DNA of 64,000 nucleotides from NCBI GenBank assembly GCA_018136815.1, contig CM030939.1, positions 4,023,419 to 4,087,418 of the forward strand, given 5' to 3'. Each line of letters begins with the position of its first letter. Within the stretch, counting starts at the first letter, position 1. The translations under genes and the position numbers were made by a program. Below, piece after piece: positions 1 through 8,930 of the stretch. Origin of the DNA: Isochrysis galbana (lineage: Eukaryota; Haptophyta; Isochrysidales; Isochrysidaceae). The notes below the pieces were generated by a model that searched no databases, had not been told where the DNA came from, and was given only the letters and a program-made list of their open reading frames with translations.

Positions 1-353
1 GGAGACGACTCAAACAAGAGTGGAGCCGTGCACCATTAGGCTGCTAGTAGATGGTCTCAACGCAGCCCTTAAGATGATCTGTCCTCGCGGTTGCAGTCGC
101 GTGGACGTGCAACTATTGCGAGGTTCCTCCTCCTCCTCCTCCTCCTCCTTCTAGCAATGCAAAGCTTATGCGAAGTAGATCCAACCATGGAGACTTGGCT
201 GTGGATCCGCGACAAGCGTCTCCTTTTGGCTGAAGAGCTGCAATGTGTGCGCCCTTAATGGCTTCCACATTATTGGGGTTGAGAAGATTAAGGGACAAGG
301 TAAAAAAATCAAGTCCATTACTCATGTGACATGTGACCGCACCCGCTGCCCTT

Positions 354-420
354 GAGAGGGTGCAACTCGAGGTTCCCTTTTTTTGTCACACCCCTCCCGA
401 CTATTTAGGTATATAATTTC
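354..420 (+). repeat. Dispersed repeat R2, copy 1
   Basis: The core reads GGTGCAACTCGAGGTTCC followed by a T-run and GTCACACCC, then a TATATAAT-like stretch. The same order recurs at 510, 17925 and 28497. In the longer copies the similarity continues through an AT-rich stretch into a 'CTCAACTT' segment. No coding potential was seen; the ends are undefined. Confidence 0.7.
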
Positions 421-509
421 TACTGACCCCTTACTTCGCCCCTAACTTGGGGGTTGACCGCGCGCAAACAAACATAAACACGAGGACCCATCAAGCGGAA
501 GACGTCTTT

Positions 510-550
510 GAGAGGGTGCAACTCGAGGTTCCCTTTTTTTGTCACACCCG
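510..550 (+). repeat. Dispersed repeat R2, copy 2
   Basis: Nearly identical to the core of the copy at 354 and in the same orientation, so the two form a direct repeat about 156 bases apart. Only the core (GGTGCAACTCGAGG, T-run, GTCACACCC) is kept. Confidence 0.7.
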
Positions 551-1430
551 CTCACTGCGGTTTTTGCGTCACCATCCTTAGCAGCAAGAAGTTTATCATG
601 ACACTGAGCGCACGTGGTGCAGGGGGGAGGCATTGAACGCAGCGCAAGGGCAAGGGCTAAGCGTAGGCCAGAGCTCTAAGGGTAGGGACTAGGCGGGCGG
701 TAGCAAGAACTGCAACAAAGGCCACCATGGGCACAATAGAAACGCAAGGGTTTAAGAGAAAAAGCAGCAACGATACATCGCATGGAGCGACGCCCGGCGC
801 TTCTACCGCCCCGAATCGTCCCCAATGTTTCTGAAACCGCTCCTCAATGTCCATGAAACTGCTCCCCAATGTCTCTGAAATTGCGTCGGTGAGATGCACC
901 GCCATGTCCACACATAGTGAAAAACACCAACGCCGCCCACGCACATACAGGGCATTCAGGCTACGTCGATCACGGAGCCTCGCTGCGATTTTTCTCGCGT
1001 GAAATTACGTTATCTCTGACAGCCAAAGCACCTGGGGAGCGCTCGGAATCTCGTGCGCGCGGCGGTTGATCAAGATCGAGCAGAATTTACTCGGCGTTTT
1101 TTTTTTGGATGGCCACTTGTACTTTTGCATCCATTGGTGGGCACCTGCCACCGTCGGACCTCAAACTTAAATCATCGGACTCGCATAAAGAAGGTGGCTC
1201 GAGCAATCTTCATCACCGTCGATGGACGCATGAGCGCCGCTCCGATCCATCGCGCAATCCGTGCAACGCCCGTCAGTTGTCTTTGGGCGCATTAGGATAG
1301 TTCGAGTGTACTATCTTGATCTGCCGTTGGAGAGCACTCACAGCGCAGGCGCCCCAAGAAGATTTCGTTGAGCATAGAGCCAAAGCGATGCGTGCCATCA
1401 TCGCTGGCGAGATAGAGGGATCGGCAGGGC

Positions 1431-4430
1431 TCAGTAGGCTGCAACCTCCTCAGGCCTGCCGAGATGGCCGAGCACCATCTTAACTTGGGCAGCACAAGCG
1501 GTGGCAACTGCCTCGGCGCCCTCCTCTGCGGCCGCCGCCTCCAGCGCTTGCTTGTAGCTAGCAAGTGCTTGTTTGTATGCGTGCTGCTCCAACTGAGCAT
1601 CCGCAAGGAGCTTCCGGGTGAGCGCCTTGGGGGCGAAGAGCGTGGCTCGTCGAAGGCAGTCCTCCGCCGTTCGCCACCGTCCGCAGTCAAGGAAGGCTGC
1701 GCCCATCTCATGCAGTACCTGGCCGTCAGTGAGGTTGAGGCGCACAGTCTGTTCAACTGCCTGCTCCGCCTCGGCAATGCGCTCGCATCGTGCACAGAGC
1801 AGCGCGAGCTGGGCCCAGACGGCCGGCTGCCGGTTGTTGCGCACATTCGCCTCGCACAAGCACTCCTCCGCCTCATCATGTCTCCCGAGGACAAGACATG
1901 CGGAGCCAGCACCTAGCCACGATGTGCACGAGGGTTCTAGCCGACACGCGTGTAGGAATAGGTGTCGCGCCCGCTCCGCATCTCCCGCGCTGTGCGACAG
2001 CGCTCCAAGGTGCAGCAAGACCGGCACGGGAAGTGGGTCTCGGCAGAGTGCAAGCACGCGCTCGTACGTGGAGCGTGCCTCCTCACCCTTGCCCTGCCGT
2101 AGCTGGGAATGGGCGAGCCGGGTCAGCACGGGGGCGAGCTTCGACTTGGGCGTCGCCGCAGCCAACGCCTCGAGCTTCTCTTCTGCGGCAGACAGCTCGT
2201 CCCGCTGCATTAGTAGCTCCGCCCGGAGCTGCTCAGCTTCAAGTGCGTCCGCACCAGCTGAGAGCTCAAGAGCGCGCTCGATGAGTGGGGCGGCCGCGAA
2301 GGGGAGAAGTCGGCGGGCAAGGCCCACGTAGTGCGGCTGAACACCGCCCTCGGTTTGCTCGGTCATAGCAGTGGCCTGCTTCAGCGCAATGCGCACATCG
2401 CGCCGTCGATCCATGCGCTCGTACAGCAGACCCATAAGTAGCCAAAGCTCCACGTCGTCAGGCGCAGCATCGAGGGTGGCCTTCAAGAACACCTCTGCCT
2501 CCTCGAGGTTGTCACGGCTGGCGAGCGTAGCTCCATAGACCAAGATGGCCTCTTCGTTGGCTGGTTCGAGCGCGAGCGCCTCCCGCGCACACTCCTCGGC
2601 CTTGGCGCGCTGACTGGTCCGCAGCAGGAAGGTGGCGTACGCGAGCCATGCCGACGCATCCTGCGGGCTCGTGGCAACGCGCTCCTGATGATATATAGCC
2701 GCCTCCTCGAAGCGGAAGAGAGTCTCTGCCTCAGCTGCCAGCGACCCCAGCGTTGTAGCCGTCGGTGTCGCATCGGCCGCATCCGGGGCAGAAGGGGCCT
2801 TGGGCGGCTCGACAGGCGGGAAGAATGTGGCGTCCAGGGCGGCGTGCATTCGCTTGGTAAGGGCAACATACAGCTCATTGTAGAAGCTCTGAACCACGGC
2901 GGAGTCTGGCGCTTCGCCCTTCGGGCGCTGACCAATCTCGCGCGCCAAGCGCACGACCGAGCGTTTGAGCTTCTCCTTGAAGACGAAGTACTGGCCGGAG
3001 GAATTGAGCTGGTACAGCAGCTCACGGCGCCGGCTATCCTGCGCCTCTGCTCCATCATCTGGGTTGGGCTTGGTGTACGGGAAAAGCGCCGACCACTCGG
3101 CAGCGAGCGATTCGACCACCTCCTTCACTTGGGCCTCGAACTCAGCGGCCGCTGTCTTGGGGGCGAGGGCGGGGAGTGTCCGCTTCGGAATTAGATCCGT
3201 CGTCTTGGGCAGCGGCGGAGGAGGCGTTGGAGGGCGTGGATTGAGCGGGTAAAACGAGCTGACGTCGACGCGCAGGATCGTGCCGGCCGTCTCGTAAGGG
3301 TGCGGCGCGCCCTCCTCCTCAGTGGCCTCTTCCGGCAGCGGAGTAGGCTGCTTCTTGGCCTTCGGGTCGGTCGGTGGTGGCACGTGCTCGTACTCCTCGT
3401 GGTGATGCACCGCGAAGTGACCCGCATGGAATGTGGTGTCCACCTCTATCATCGGGGACAAATCCAGCGGTGCAATGGCGGCATACCTGGAGGCGTTGGT
3501 ATCAAGGACAGCGTGCGGGTCCTTAGGATGCCGCTGGATGAGGACCGTCACCGTCGGCTCGCCCTTCTCAACGGCCTTCCGCCACCGGTTGTACGCCTCT
3601 ATCCCGAGGAATAATTTGACCGACGCGCCGGACCATGAGATATACTGGCCGGCGAGCTCGTCTTCCTTCTTGCCCTTGGGCACATCTTCGCTGGGCTCGG
3701 TGGCGGCGCCCTCGCTCGCAGGCTCTTGCGGTGCGGGTGATGGTGGCGGCAGCGCGATGGTGCCGCCAGGAAACATGAAGGGCGCCTCGATCCCTACGAC
3801 CTTCATCACTGCGGTATACGTGAAGAGGTGGTCAGCCTCTGACTGGCCATCCACAAGCAGGGAGGTTGGCGGGAGGCGGTGCATAGAGAGGATGTCCGAG
3901 GTGAAGACAGTGGTCTCCTCCATCTCGTCCTCGGTGAGGATGGGCTTCTCCGCTGAGACGGAAACGAGGATCGAGGGGCCGTTCTCTGCGCTCAGCGGCA
4001 GCCATTCCTCCTCCATGAGAGAGGCCCGCAGCATCGGCTCTAGCGAGAGCGAGGCCTCGCCAAGCGGCGCCTTTGCCTCGTCAAGCAGTTCGATGCGGAG
4101 GGGCGTGTTCACGAGCTGGGTGAGGCTGGCGTCATCCTTTTGTACCGTGTACTCGGCGCTGAAGCCGAACGCCGGCGCGGCCTCGTCGGGCACCACCTCC
4201 GACTCCAGTGGCTCCTCACGGCCAGGCAAAGTGAGGCGCACGCAGCTGGAGCTGCCTTCAGGCAGGCCGCGAGCGGCGAGGACGCGCACCTGCACGTGGC
4301 GGTGGGGACGAGAGATGGAAGGCAGGGAAGGGGGAAAGGGGGAAGGGAGTGGGACGCGCGCGCGCGAGAGAGAGAGAGGCAGAGCGGCGGCGGGGGCGGC
4401 GGCGCGCACCTGCAAGGTTGCGCTGGCCAT
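1431..4430 (-). CDS. CFAP70: CFAP70-like ciliary TPR protein
   Basis: Two exons, 4430-4410 and 4289-1431, encode about 959 residues. The intron (4409-4290, 120 bases) starts GTGCGC and ends CACGTGCAG. It keeps the frame, and removing it places MASATLQ directly on VRVLAARGLPEG, a plausible first strand of a C2-like domain. The N-terminal third has C2-like beta segments. The middle contains 'ELLYQLNSSGQYFVFKEKLK', which I recognise from CFAP70/TTC18. The C-terminal 400 residues are tandem TPR helices. In other organisms this protein belongs to the central-apparatus/outer-arm region of motile cilia. The gene is divergent from the LRR gene at 5306. The start was chosen because an upstream ATG at 4499 lies in low-complexity leader. 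Identity by memory of the family; good confidence. Confidence 0.87.
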   Translation of the reverse strand: MASATLQVRAAAPAAALPLSLSRARVPLPSPFPPSLPSISRPHRHVQVRVLAARGLPEGSSSCVRLTLPGREEPLESEVVPDEAAPAFGFSAEYTVQKDDASLTQLVNTPLRIELLDEAKAPLGEASLSLEPMLRASLMEEEWLPLSAENGPSILVSVSAEKPILTEDEMEETTVFTSDILSMHRLPPTSLLVDGQSEADHLFTYTAVMKVVGIEAPFMFPGGTIALPPPSPAPQEPASEGAATEPSEDVPKGKKEDELAGQYISWSGASVKLFLGIEAYNRWRKAVEKGEPTVTVLIQRHPKDPHAVLDTNASRYAAIAPLDLSPMIEVDTTFHAGHFAVHHHEEYEHVPPPTDPKAKKQPTPLPEEATEEEGAPHPYETAGTILRVDVSSFYPLNPRPPTPPPPLPKTTDLIPKRTLPALAPKTAAAEFEAQVKEVVESLAAEWSALFPYTKPNPDDGAEAQDSRRRELLYQLNSSGQYFVFKEKLKRSVVRLAREIGQRPKGEAPDSAVVQSFYNELYVALTKRMHAALDATFFPPVEPPKAPSAPDAADATPTATTLGSLAAEAETLFRFEEAAIYHQERVATSPQDASAWLAYATFLLRTSQRAKAEECAREALALEPANEEAILVYGATLASRDNLEEAEVFLKATLDAAPDDVELWLLMGLLYERMDRRRDVRIALKQATAMTEQTEGGVQPHYVGLARRLLPFAAAPLIERALELSAGADALEAEQLRAELLMQRDELSAAEEKLEALAAATPKSKLAPVLTRLAHSQLRQGKGEEARSTYERVLALCRDPLPVPVLLHLGALSHSAGDAERARHLFLHACRLEPSCTSWLGAGSACLVLGRHDEAEECLCEANVRNNRQPAVWAQLALLCARCERIAEAEQAVEQTVRLNLTDGQVLHEMGAAFLDCGRWRTAEDCLRRATLFAPKALTRKLLADAQLEQHAYKQALASYKQALEAAAAEEGAEAVATACAAQVKMVLGHLGRPEEVAAY

Positions 4431-5305
4431 CCTCCTCCCCTTCTTCCCCCTTGTGCGATTGTGGAAACCGCTGCCGGGCGGCGGAGGGACGAAAAACAAA
4501 ACTCATGCGGAATGGGGGGGCGGAGAGTCAACGGCTGCTCCTCTACAAGAACAAAGCCCGCGGGGTGGGTGGGCTCTGGACCCGCGGCCGCTCGGGGAGA
4601 GAGAGAGAGAAAGAGAGAGCAGGGAAGGCGAGGGGAGGGGGGGGGGGATCCCTTCCTGTCTCTCGGAAGGGCCGGGGGGGGGGCGCGCGGGGGGGGAGGG
4701 GGGGGGGGGGCGGCGGCAGACGGCGCGGGTTCGTCAGAGTAGCGTGTGAACGCGACGCCGGCGACGGGATCTCTCGAGAGGGGGGAGGGGGGGGGGAGGG
4801 GGGGGAGGGGGGGAAGGGGGGGAGGGGGGGAGGGGGGGAAGGGCGGAGGGGGGGGGCGAGGCAAGGGAGCGCGAGCGGCAAAGGAGGGAGGCACCCCCCT
4901 CCCCCCCCCCCCCCCCCCTCCCCCCCGCCCGCCCCCCCTCCCCCCCCCCCCCCCGCCGCCGCTCTCCCCCTCCTCCTCTCGTGACCCCCCCCCCCCCTCT
5001 CCCCCCCTCCCCCCCCCCCCCCCCGACGGCTGGCTCAGAAGCCGGGCGTGATGGAGGGAGCGCGGGGAGCTTCCTCCCCCCGCCCCCCCCCCCCCGCCGC
5101 GCGCGCGCAGTCCTTCCGCCTCCGCAGCGCCCCCCCCCCCCCCCGCGCCCCCTCTCCCCCTCCCCCCCGCGCGCCCCCAACCCCCCCCCCCCCTCCCGCG
5201 CGAGAACCCTCTTCTCCCCTCGCGCGCCAAGCCTGTCCCTCTCTGTCAGGACTACGGAGGGGAAAGGGGGGAGGAGGGCCGGTGGGCCAGCACCTCTCTG
5301 CTCTT
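4431..5305. promoter_or_regulatory. Divergent promoter with mirrored G/C tracts
   Basis: This is the only DNA between the CFAP70-like gene (-) and the LRR gene (+). The plus strand is G-rich up to about 4890, with many runs of 5-10 G. It then switches abruptly to C-rich up to about 5230, with runs up to about 18 C. Each gene is therefore led by a pyrimidine-rich sequence on its own coding strand. No TATA box stands out. The many apparent open frames in both directions are homopolymer artefacts. Confidence 0.6.
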
Positions 5306-6324
5306 ATGTCCAAGCGCAAGCTGCCTGAGCTGGTCCCCGAGGGCAAGGCCGCAGGCAAGCAGAGGCTACTTACGGAGGAGGACGTGGCCAACGAAATGCT
5401 TCTTGGCGAGATGCTCGGAGGCCTCAGTGAGGGAGAGCAGGAGTTGGCAGTCGACGCCGTCGTGCAAGACGTAAACGGAGTTGAGTCAGTCAACGGTGAC
5501 TACCTCGACGCAGACATCATGCTCGCCGGGCTGGCCGATGAGCAAGGCGCCGAGGAAGCCAAGCTGCCGCCCAGGCTTCCCGACTTGCCCGATCTGCCCA
5601 TTGGTGAGCTACCCGCAGAGCTAGATGAGGCAGCGCTCATCAGCGGACAGGAGCTCGACCTCAGCAACATCAGTGTCACGGCGGCGCAGGCGCGCAAGAT
5701 GGCGCCCCTTATCGGAAGCAACAGCGAACTCAACGTCATAAAATTTCCGCAGCACGAGCTGATGATCAGCGAGATTCGCGAGGAGGATGAGCTCGAGTGG
5801 GACTCAGAGGAGTATACAGACGTCGAGGCCATCTTCATAGCTGAATTCCTCAAGCACACCACGGCGCTCAAGCGGCTGGATCTGGCACGAAATCAGATTG
5901 GAGACGACGGTGCTATGGCGCTTGCTGCTGCCGTGGGTGTGAACCCCACCATAGAATACTTGAACCTCGAGTCTAACAACCTCTCAGGAACAGGTGCGTG
6001 CGTTTAGGCAAACGTGAAGAAGCGAGGTCAGGGGCGCCGATCTCACTCTTCCCATCATCGCTACCCCCTGTTCCGGCGCAGCTGGTGCCGCATTCTGTCG
6101 AGCCGTTGAGGAGAACGCTTCGCTTCAGTACTTGAACCTGATGTACAATGCATTGCCGACCACGGCGCAGCAGGTGTGAGGCTCTCATCGCTGAGTGGGA
6201 TCCAATCTGTCTCATCATTCTCTTCACCAGACGCACTGGCTGACTCTCCTCTTGGCCTCTACCCGAGCAGATTTTACGAGACTCTTGGGCTAAGAACAGA
6301 CCTGCCATCGGCCTTCACTTGTAG
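5306..6324 (+). CDS. Leucine-rich-repeat protein (RNI-like)
   Basis: Three exons: 5306-5993, 6082-6173 and 6271-6324, giving 277 residues. Introns are GTGCGT...GCAG (88 bases) and GTGTGA...GCAG (97 bases). Phases agree (1, then 0), and the repeat pattern continues across both joins: LNLESNNLS, then LQYLNLMYNALP, then the ending AIGLHL. The N-terminal 110 residues are acidic and unlike known domains. From about residue 175 there are ribonuclease-inhibitor-type repeats such as LKRLDLARNQIGDDGAMALA. The family usually mediates protein-protein contacts; the partner cannot be told. Sharing a promoter with a ciliary gene hints at, but does not prove, a ciliary role. For the third exon an acceptor at about 6237 is also possible, but the one used keeps the repeat. 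Confidence 0.75.
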
Positions 6325-7210
6325 CCAATGTTCTCATCCGTGTTCGTAGAGTCATCGTGTGCACATGTCAACGGTTCCTTTTGCGTCCGCACTCAGTCGC
6401 TCTTCTCTGGTCTAACGACTCCTCCCGCTCCACGACCTGGCGGCATGATCGTGTACGACAGCCGCCAGCGCACTTTCTGCAAGCGTGCGGCTAATCGAAG
6501 CGCCCCTTACTCGCACAGCAATTACCCGTCCATCCGTCCCCCCGGTGCTCCCGCGTGCGACCTGTGCGCAACCGGATGTCTTGACCATGCTGTTTAACCC
6601 CGTCTGCTCGACTTGGTCCACCAGTGGCGTCGGGTCCCGACCAATTTTCCGCTCGCGCTGGGCACTTGATCCACCCTTTTCAGTACGTGGAGCGAGCGCC
6701 AGAGCTAATCATGCGGAGTTGCCGGTTTACCGCCCGCCGACCGAGAGGTCTGTCCACATGTGTGCCCAAAGTTGTCTGGCCGTTGTACAACATGTTTTTG
6801 TGGCTTGGTGAGCAGTGAGATGCATCGCTAGCGTTTCGAATGTGGATATGTATGTTGTGTTCGATGTGTTTTGCATATCCAAATAGAGTGTCGACGTTGT
6901 TATGCGACGACCCTGGAGAGGATTGCGCTGGTAGTCATGGAAATGCCAGTACTGTCCACCCTGATACTTTGCAAGTAAAGTACAAGTGGCCATCGAAAAA
7001 GAAAACCCCTCCGAGGAAATTGTGCCCCATCTTGAGCACCGCCGCGCGCACGAGGTTCGGAGCGCCCGCCCGCCCCCTCCCTCCAAAGAGAGAGAGAGGG
7101 AGAGGGATCGATCGAGCTCCTGCGGGGTGGGGGCGAGGCCGCCGCGATCGAATGAGTAGCCACCCTGCCGGTGCACCCCGCCTTCCTTCCTCTGCGGAGC
7201 GCGTGCTTTC
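6325..7210. other. Intergenic DNA, nothing recognised
   Basis: No convincing coding region, RNA gene or repeat was found. Base composition is lower in GC than the flanking genes. The end of the stretch abuts the 17-base duplication flanking the mobile element at 7228. Confidence 0.4.
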
Positions 7211-8160
7211 TTCCTGTAGAAAGTAGAACTAAGTTTATACTTAGTTCGCCCATGGGGGGGCACGAGCCCCCCTCTCTCTCCACTCTTCCCCTGCCATGGG
7301 GGAGGATCCACCCACTCTCCTGGCACGCCTGATGGCCTGCCAGGAGCACACTGCCATGCTGACCCATCCCTCTCCCCACAGGCACGCCTGATTCGCCCGC
7401 CCTGGCCTGTCGTGGCCAGCCCATCCCTCTGACCAGCCCCTCCTCCCCCTGTCCCCCTGGGCCCCCCTGATCAGGACCCCCCAGCCAGCTCCAGTCGACC
7501 CGCAGGGGCTCGGGCAGCGCCAGCGAGGGAGAGGCAGGAGGGGCCAGGGCCATGCCCCAGCCTCACCTGCCCCTTGAGCTGTGCTCCCAGGCCCCTGCAG
7601 GCCACCTGGGGACCTGAAGAGCTGAAGAGGGGCCGCAGGCGCGCCCCATGGGTCCCCGCCGCAGGGAAGAGAGGAGGAAGAGGGAAGAGGGAGGGGAGGG
7701 GGGAGTGGCAGCTCTCCCCTCCGGCAGATACGTGATACGTGTCTTCTCGCCCTGTTTGGTGTTTGGGTAAGAGAAGACGGGGGCGCCAGAGCCAGGACGG
7801 AAGGGCCGCGGTTCGCCGCGGCCACTCGCTCTAGCGAGGGAGATTAGCGCTTCTGGGCTCCTATCTCACGAGTGCCCCCCCCCCCCCCCCTGCGTTGCTT
7901 TTACCCGAAAGGGGTTTTCCCCCAGCGTGGACTCGAGGTCGAGGAGAGGACGCACTGGGGTGCGCGGGGTCGGTGCATGCACTGGGGGGAGGACAAATAT
8001 CGAGGGGAGGGGGCAGTGCCCCCACCCCCCGGTATCACTCGGACACCTGGCCCGTCAGGCATGGCGGGATTCCGGGACTGAGACGTTATGTCCAATTAGC
8101 TAGTGGGGTTGGCTAGGATATAACATTGATTATTATTTATTTATTCCTGTAGAAAGTAGA
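7211..8160 (+). mobile_element. 17-bp-TSD element, subfamily A, complete
   Basis: TTCCTGTAGAAAGTAGA occurs at 7211-7227 and again at 8144-8160, an exact 17-base target duplication. The element between (7228-8143, 916 bases) begins ACTAAGTTTATACTTAGT. It continues with CCATGGGG palindromes and a stem CTCCTGGCA/TGCCAGGAG, then a GC-rich body. It ends with an AT-rich tail (TTGATTATTATTTATTTA). No reading frame in it resembles a transposase or reverse transcriptase. It matches the copy at 57251-58129 along its whole length. Length, lack of protein and the T/A tail suggest a non-autonomous retroposon (SINE-like), but the mechanism is inference. Confidence 0.85.
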
Positions 8161-8254
8161 CCCACGCTCCTCAAGTGATCCCTCCGTGGCCGCCGCCTCG
8201 CCTCTCTGGGGGCGGCTCGGCGGTTGGTCGCGTTCCACTTTCGGCTCTCCGGTG

Positions 8255-8362
8255 TCTGCCTCTCCCTCCCTCTCTCCCTCTCTCTCTCCCTCCCTCTCTC
8301 CCTCTCCCTCCCTCTCTCTCTCTCCCTCTCCCTCCCTCTCTCCCTCTCCCTCCCTCTCTCTC

Positions 8363-8393
<31 letters not shown>

Positions 8394-8535
8394 CCCCTTC
8401 CCTCCCTCTCTCTCTCCCTCTCCCTCTCTCTCTCTCTCTCGCTCTCTCGCTCGCTCTCTCTTCCTCTCGCTCTCTCTCTCGCTCTCTCTTTTTCTCTCGC
8501 TCTCGCTCTCTCTCTCGCCCGCTCTCTCTCTCCGC
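8255..8535 (+). repeat. (CT)n-rich pyrimidine tract
   Basis: About 280 bases almost entirely of C and T, mostly CTCTCTCC-type units, upstream of the kinase gene at 8931. A purine-rich stretch of G and A follows at 8690-8880. Mirror-symmetric homopyrimidine DNA of this length could form triplex structures. It probably belongs to the kinase promoter. Confidence 0.75.
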
Positions 8536-8930
8536 CCCCCCCCCCCTCTCTCTCTGCTCTTCTCACTGTTCTGTGTAGCGAAGAACTCAACTACCGACGG
8601 AGCAAGAAGGAGAGTTTCTTCTCATCGAGTAAAGTAAAGTACCCAAAACCTTCGAGTACTACTATTAGTCTGTTCCCCGTACACGTGAGAAGAGAGGGGG
8701 GAGAGGGGGGGACCCAAGAGGGAGAGAGCGAGAGAAGCCACAGGGGGGGGGAGAGGGGAGAGGGAGGGGGAGGGGGAGGGGAAGGCGCGGAGGATGGCGT
8801 GCCGCTGAGAGAGGGCTCGAGGCGAAGAGGGACAGAGAGATAAAGGGGGGAGGGGGGTGGAGGGGGGTTGGAGTGGCAGTGTGCGGCAGAGCGAGCGAGC
8901 GGGCGCGGACGGGACGAGGGCCCCAGCCCA

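Larger units (their letters stand above)
1..1430. other. Intergenic DNA with repeats
   Basis: I see no gene I can support here. The stretch holds two direct copies, about 156 bases apart, of a dispersed repeat (listed separately) and a short tandem array. The array is at 820-885: three 22-base units resembling CCCCAATGTCTCTGAAATTG, diverged from one another. Small open frames such as the one on the minus strand at 657-944 have no recognisable domain. Confidence 0.5.

Noticed and set aside
657-944. 95-codon minus-strand frame
   Set aside because: Includes the 22-base tandem array and has no recognisable domain or start context.
4109-5493. Long overlapping open frames rich in Gly, Pro and Arg on both strands around 4.1-5.5 kb
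   Set aside because: They follow the homopolymer G/C tracts and have no domain; the true genes end or begin at 4430 and 5306.
7228-7300. Element head as a U1 snRNA or tRNA-derived promoter
   Set aside because: TATACTTAGT only loosely resembles the start of U1 RNA, and no A/B-box pair is convincing.
8171-8843. Open frames of SLSLSP or EREREG repeats
   Set aside because: Simple translations of the (CT)n tract in all frames.
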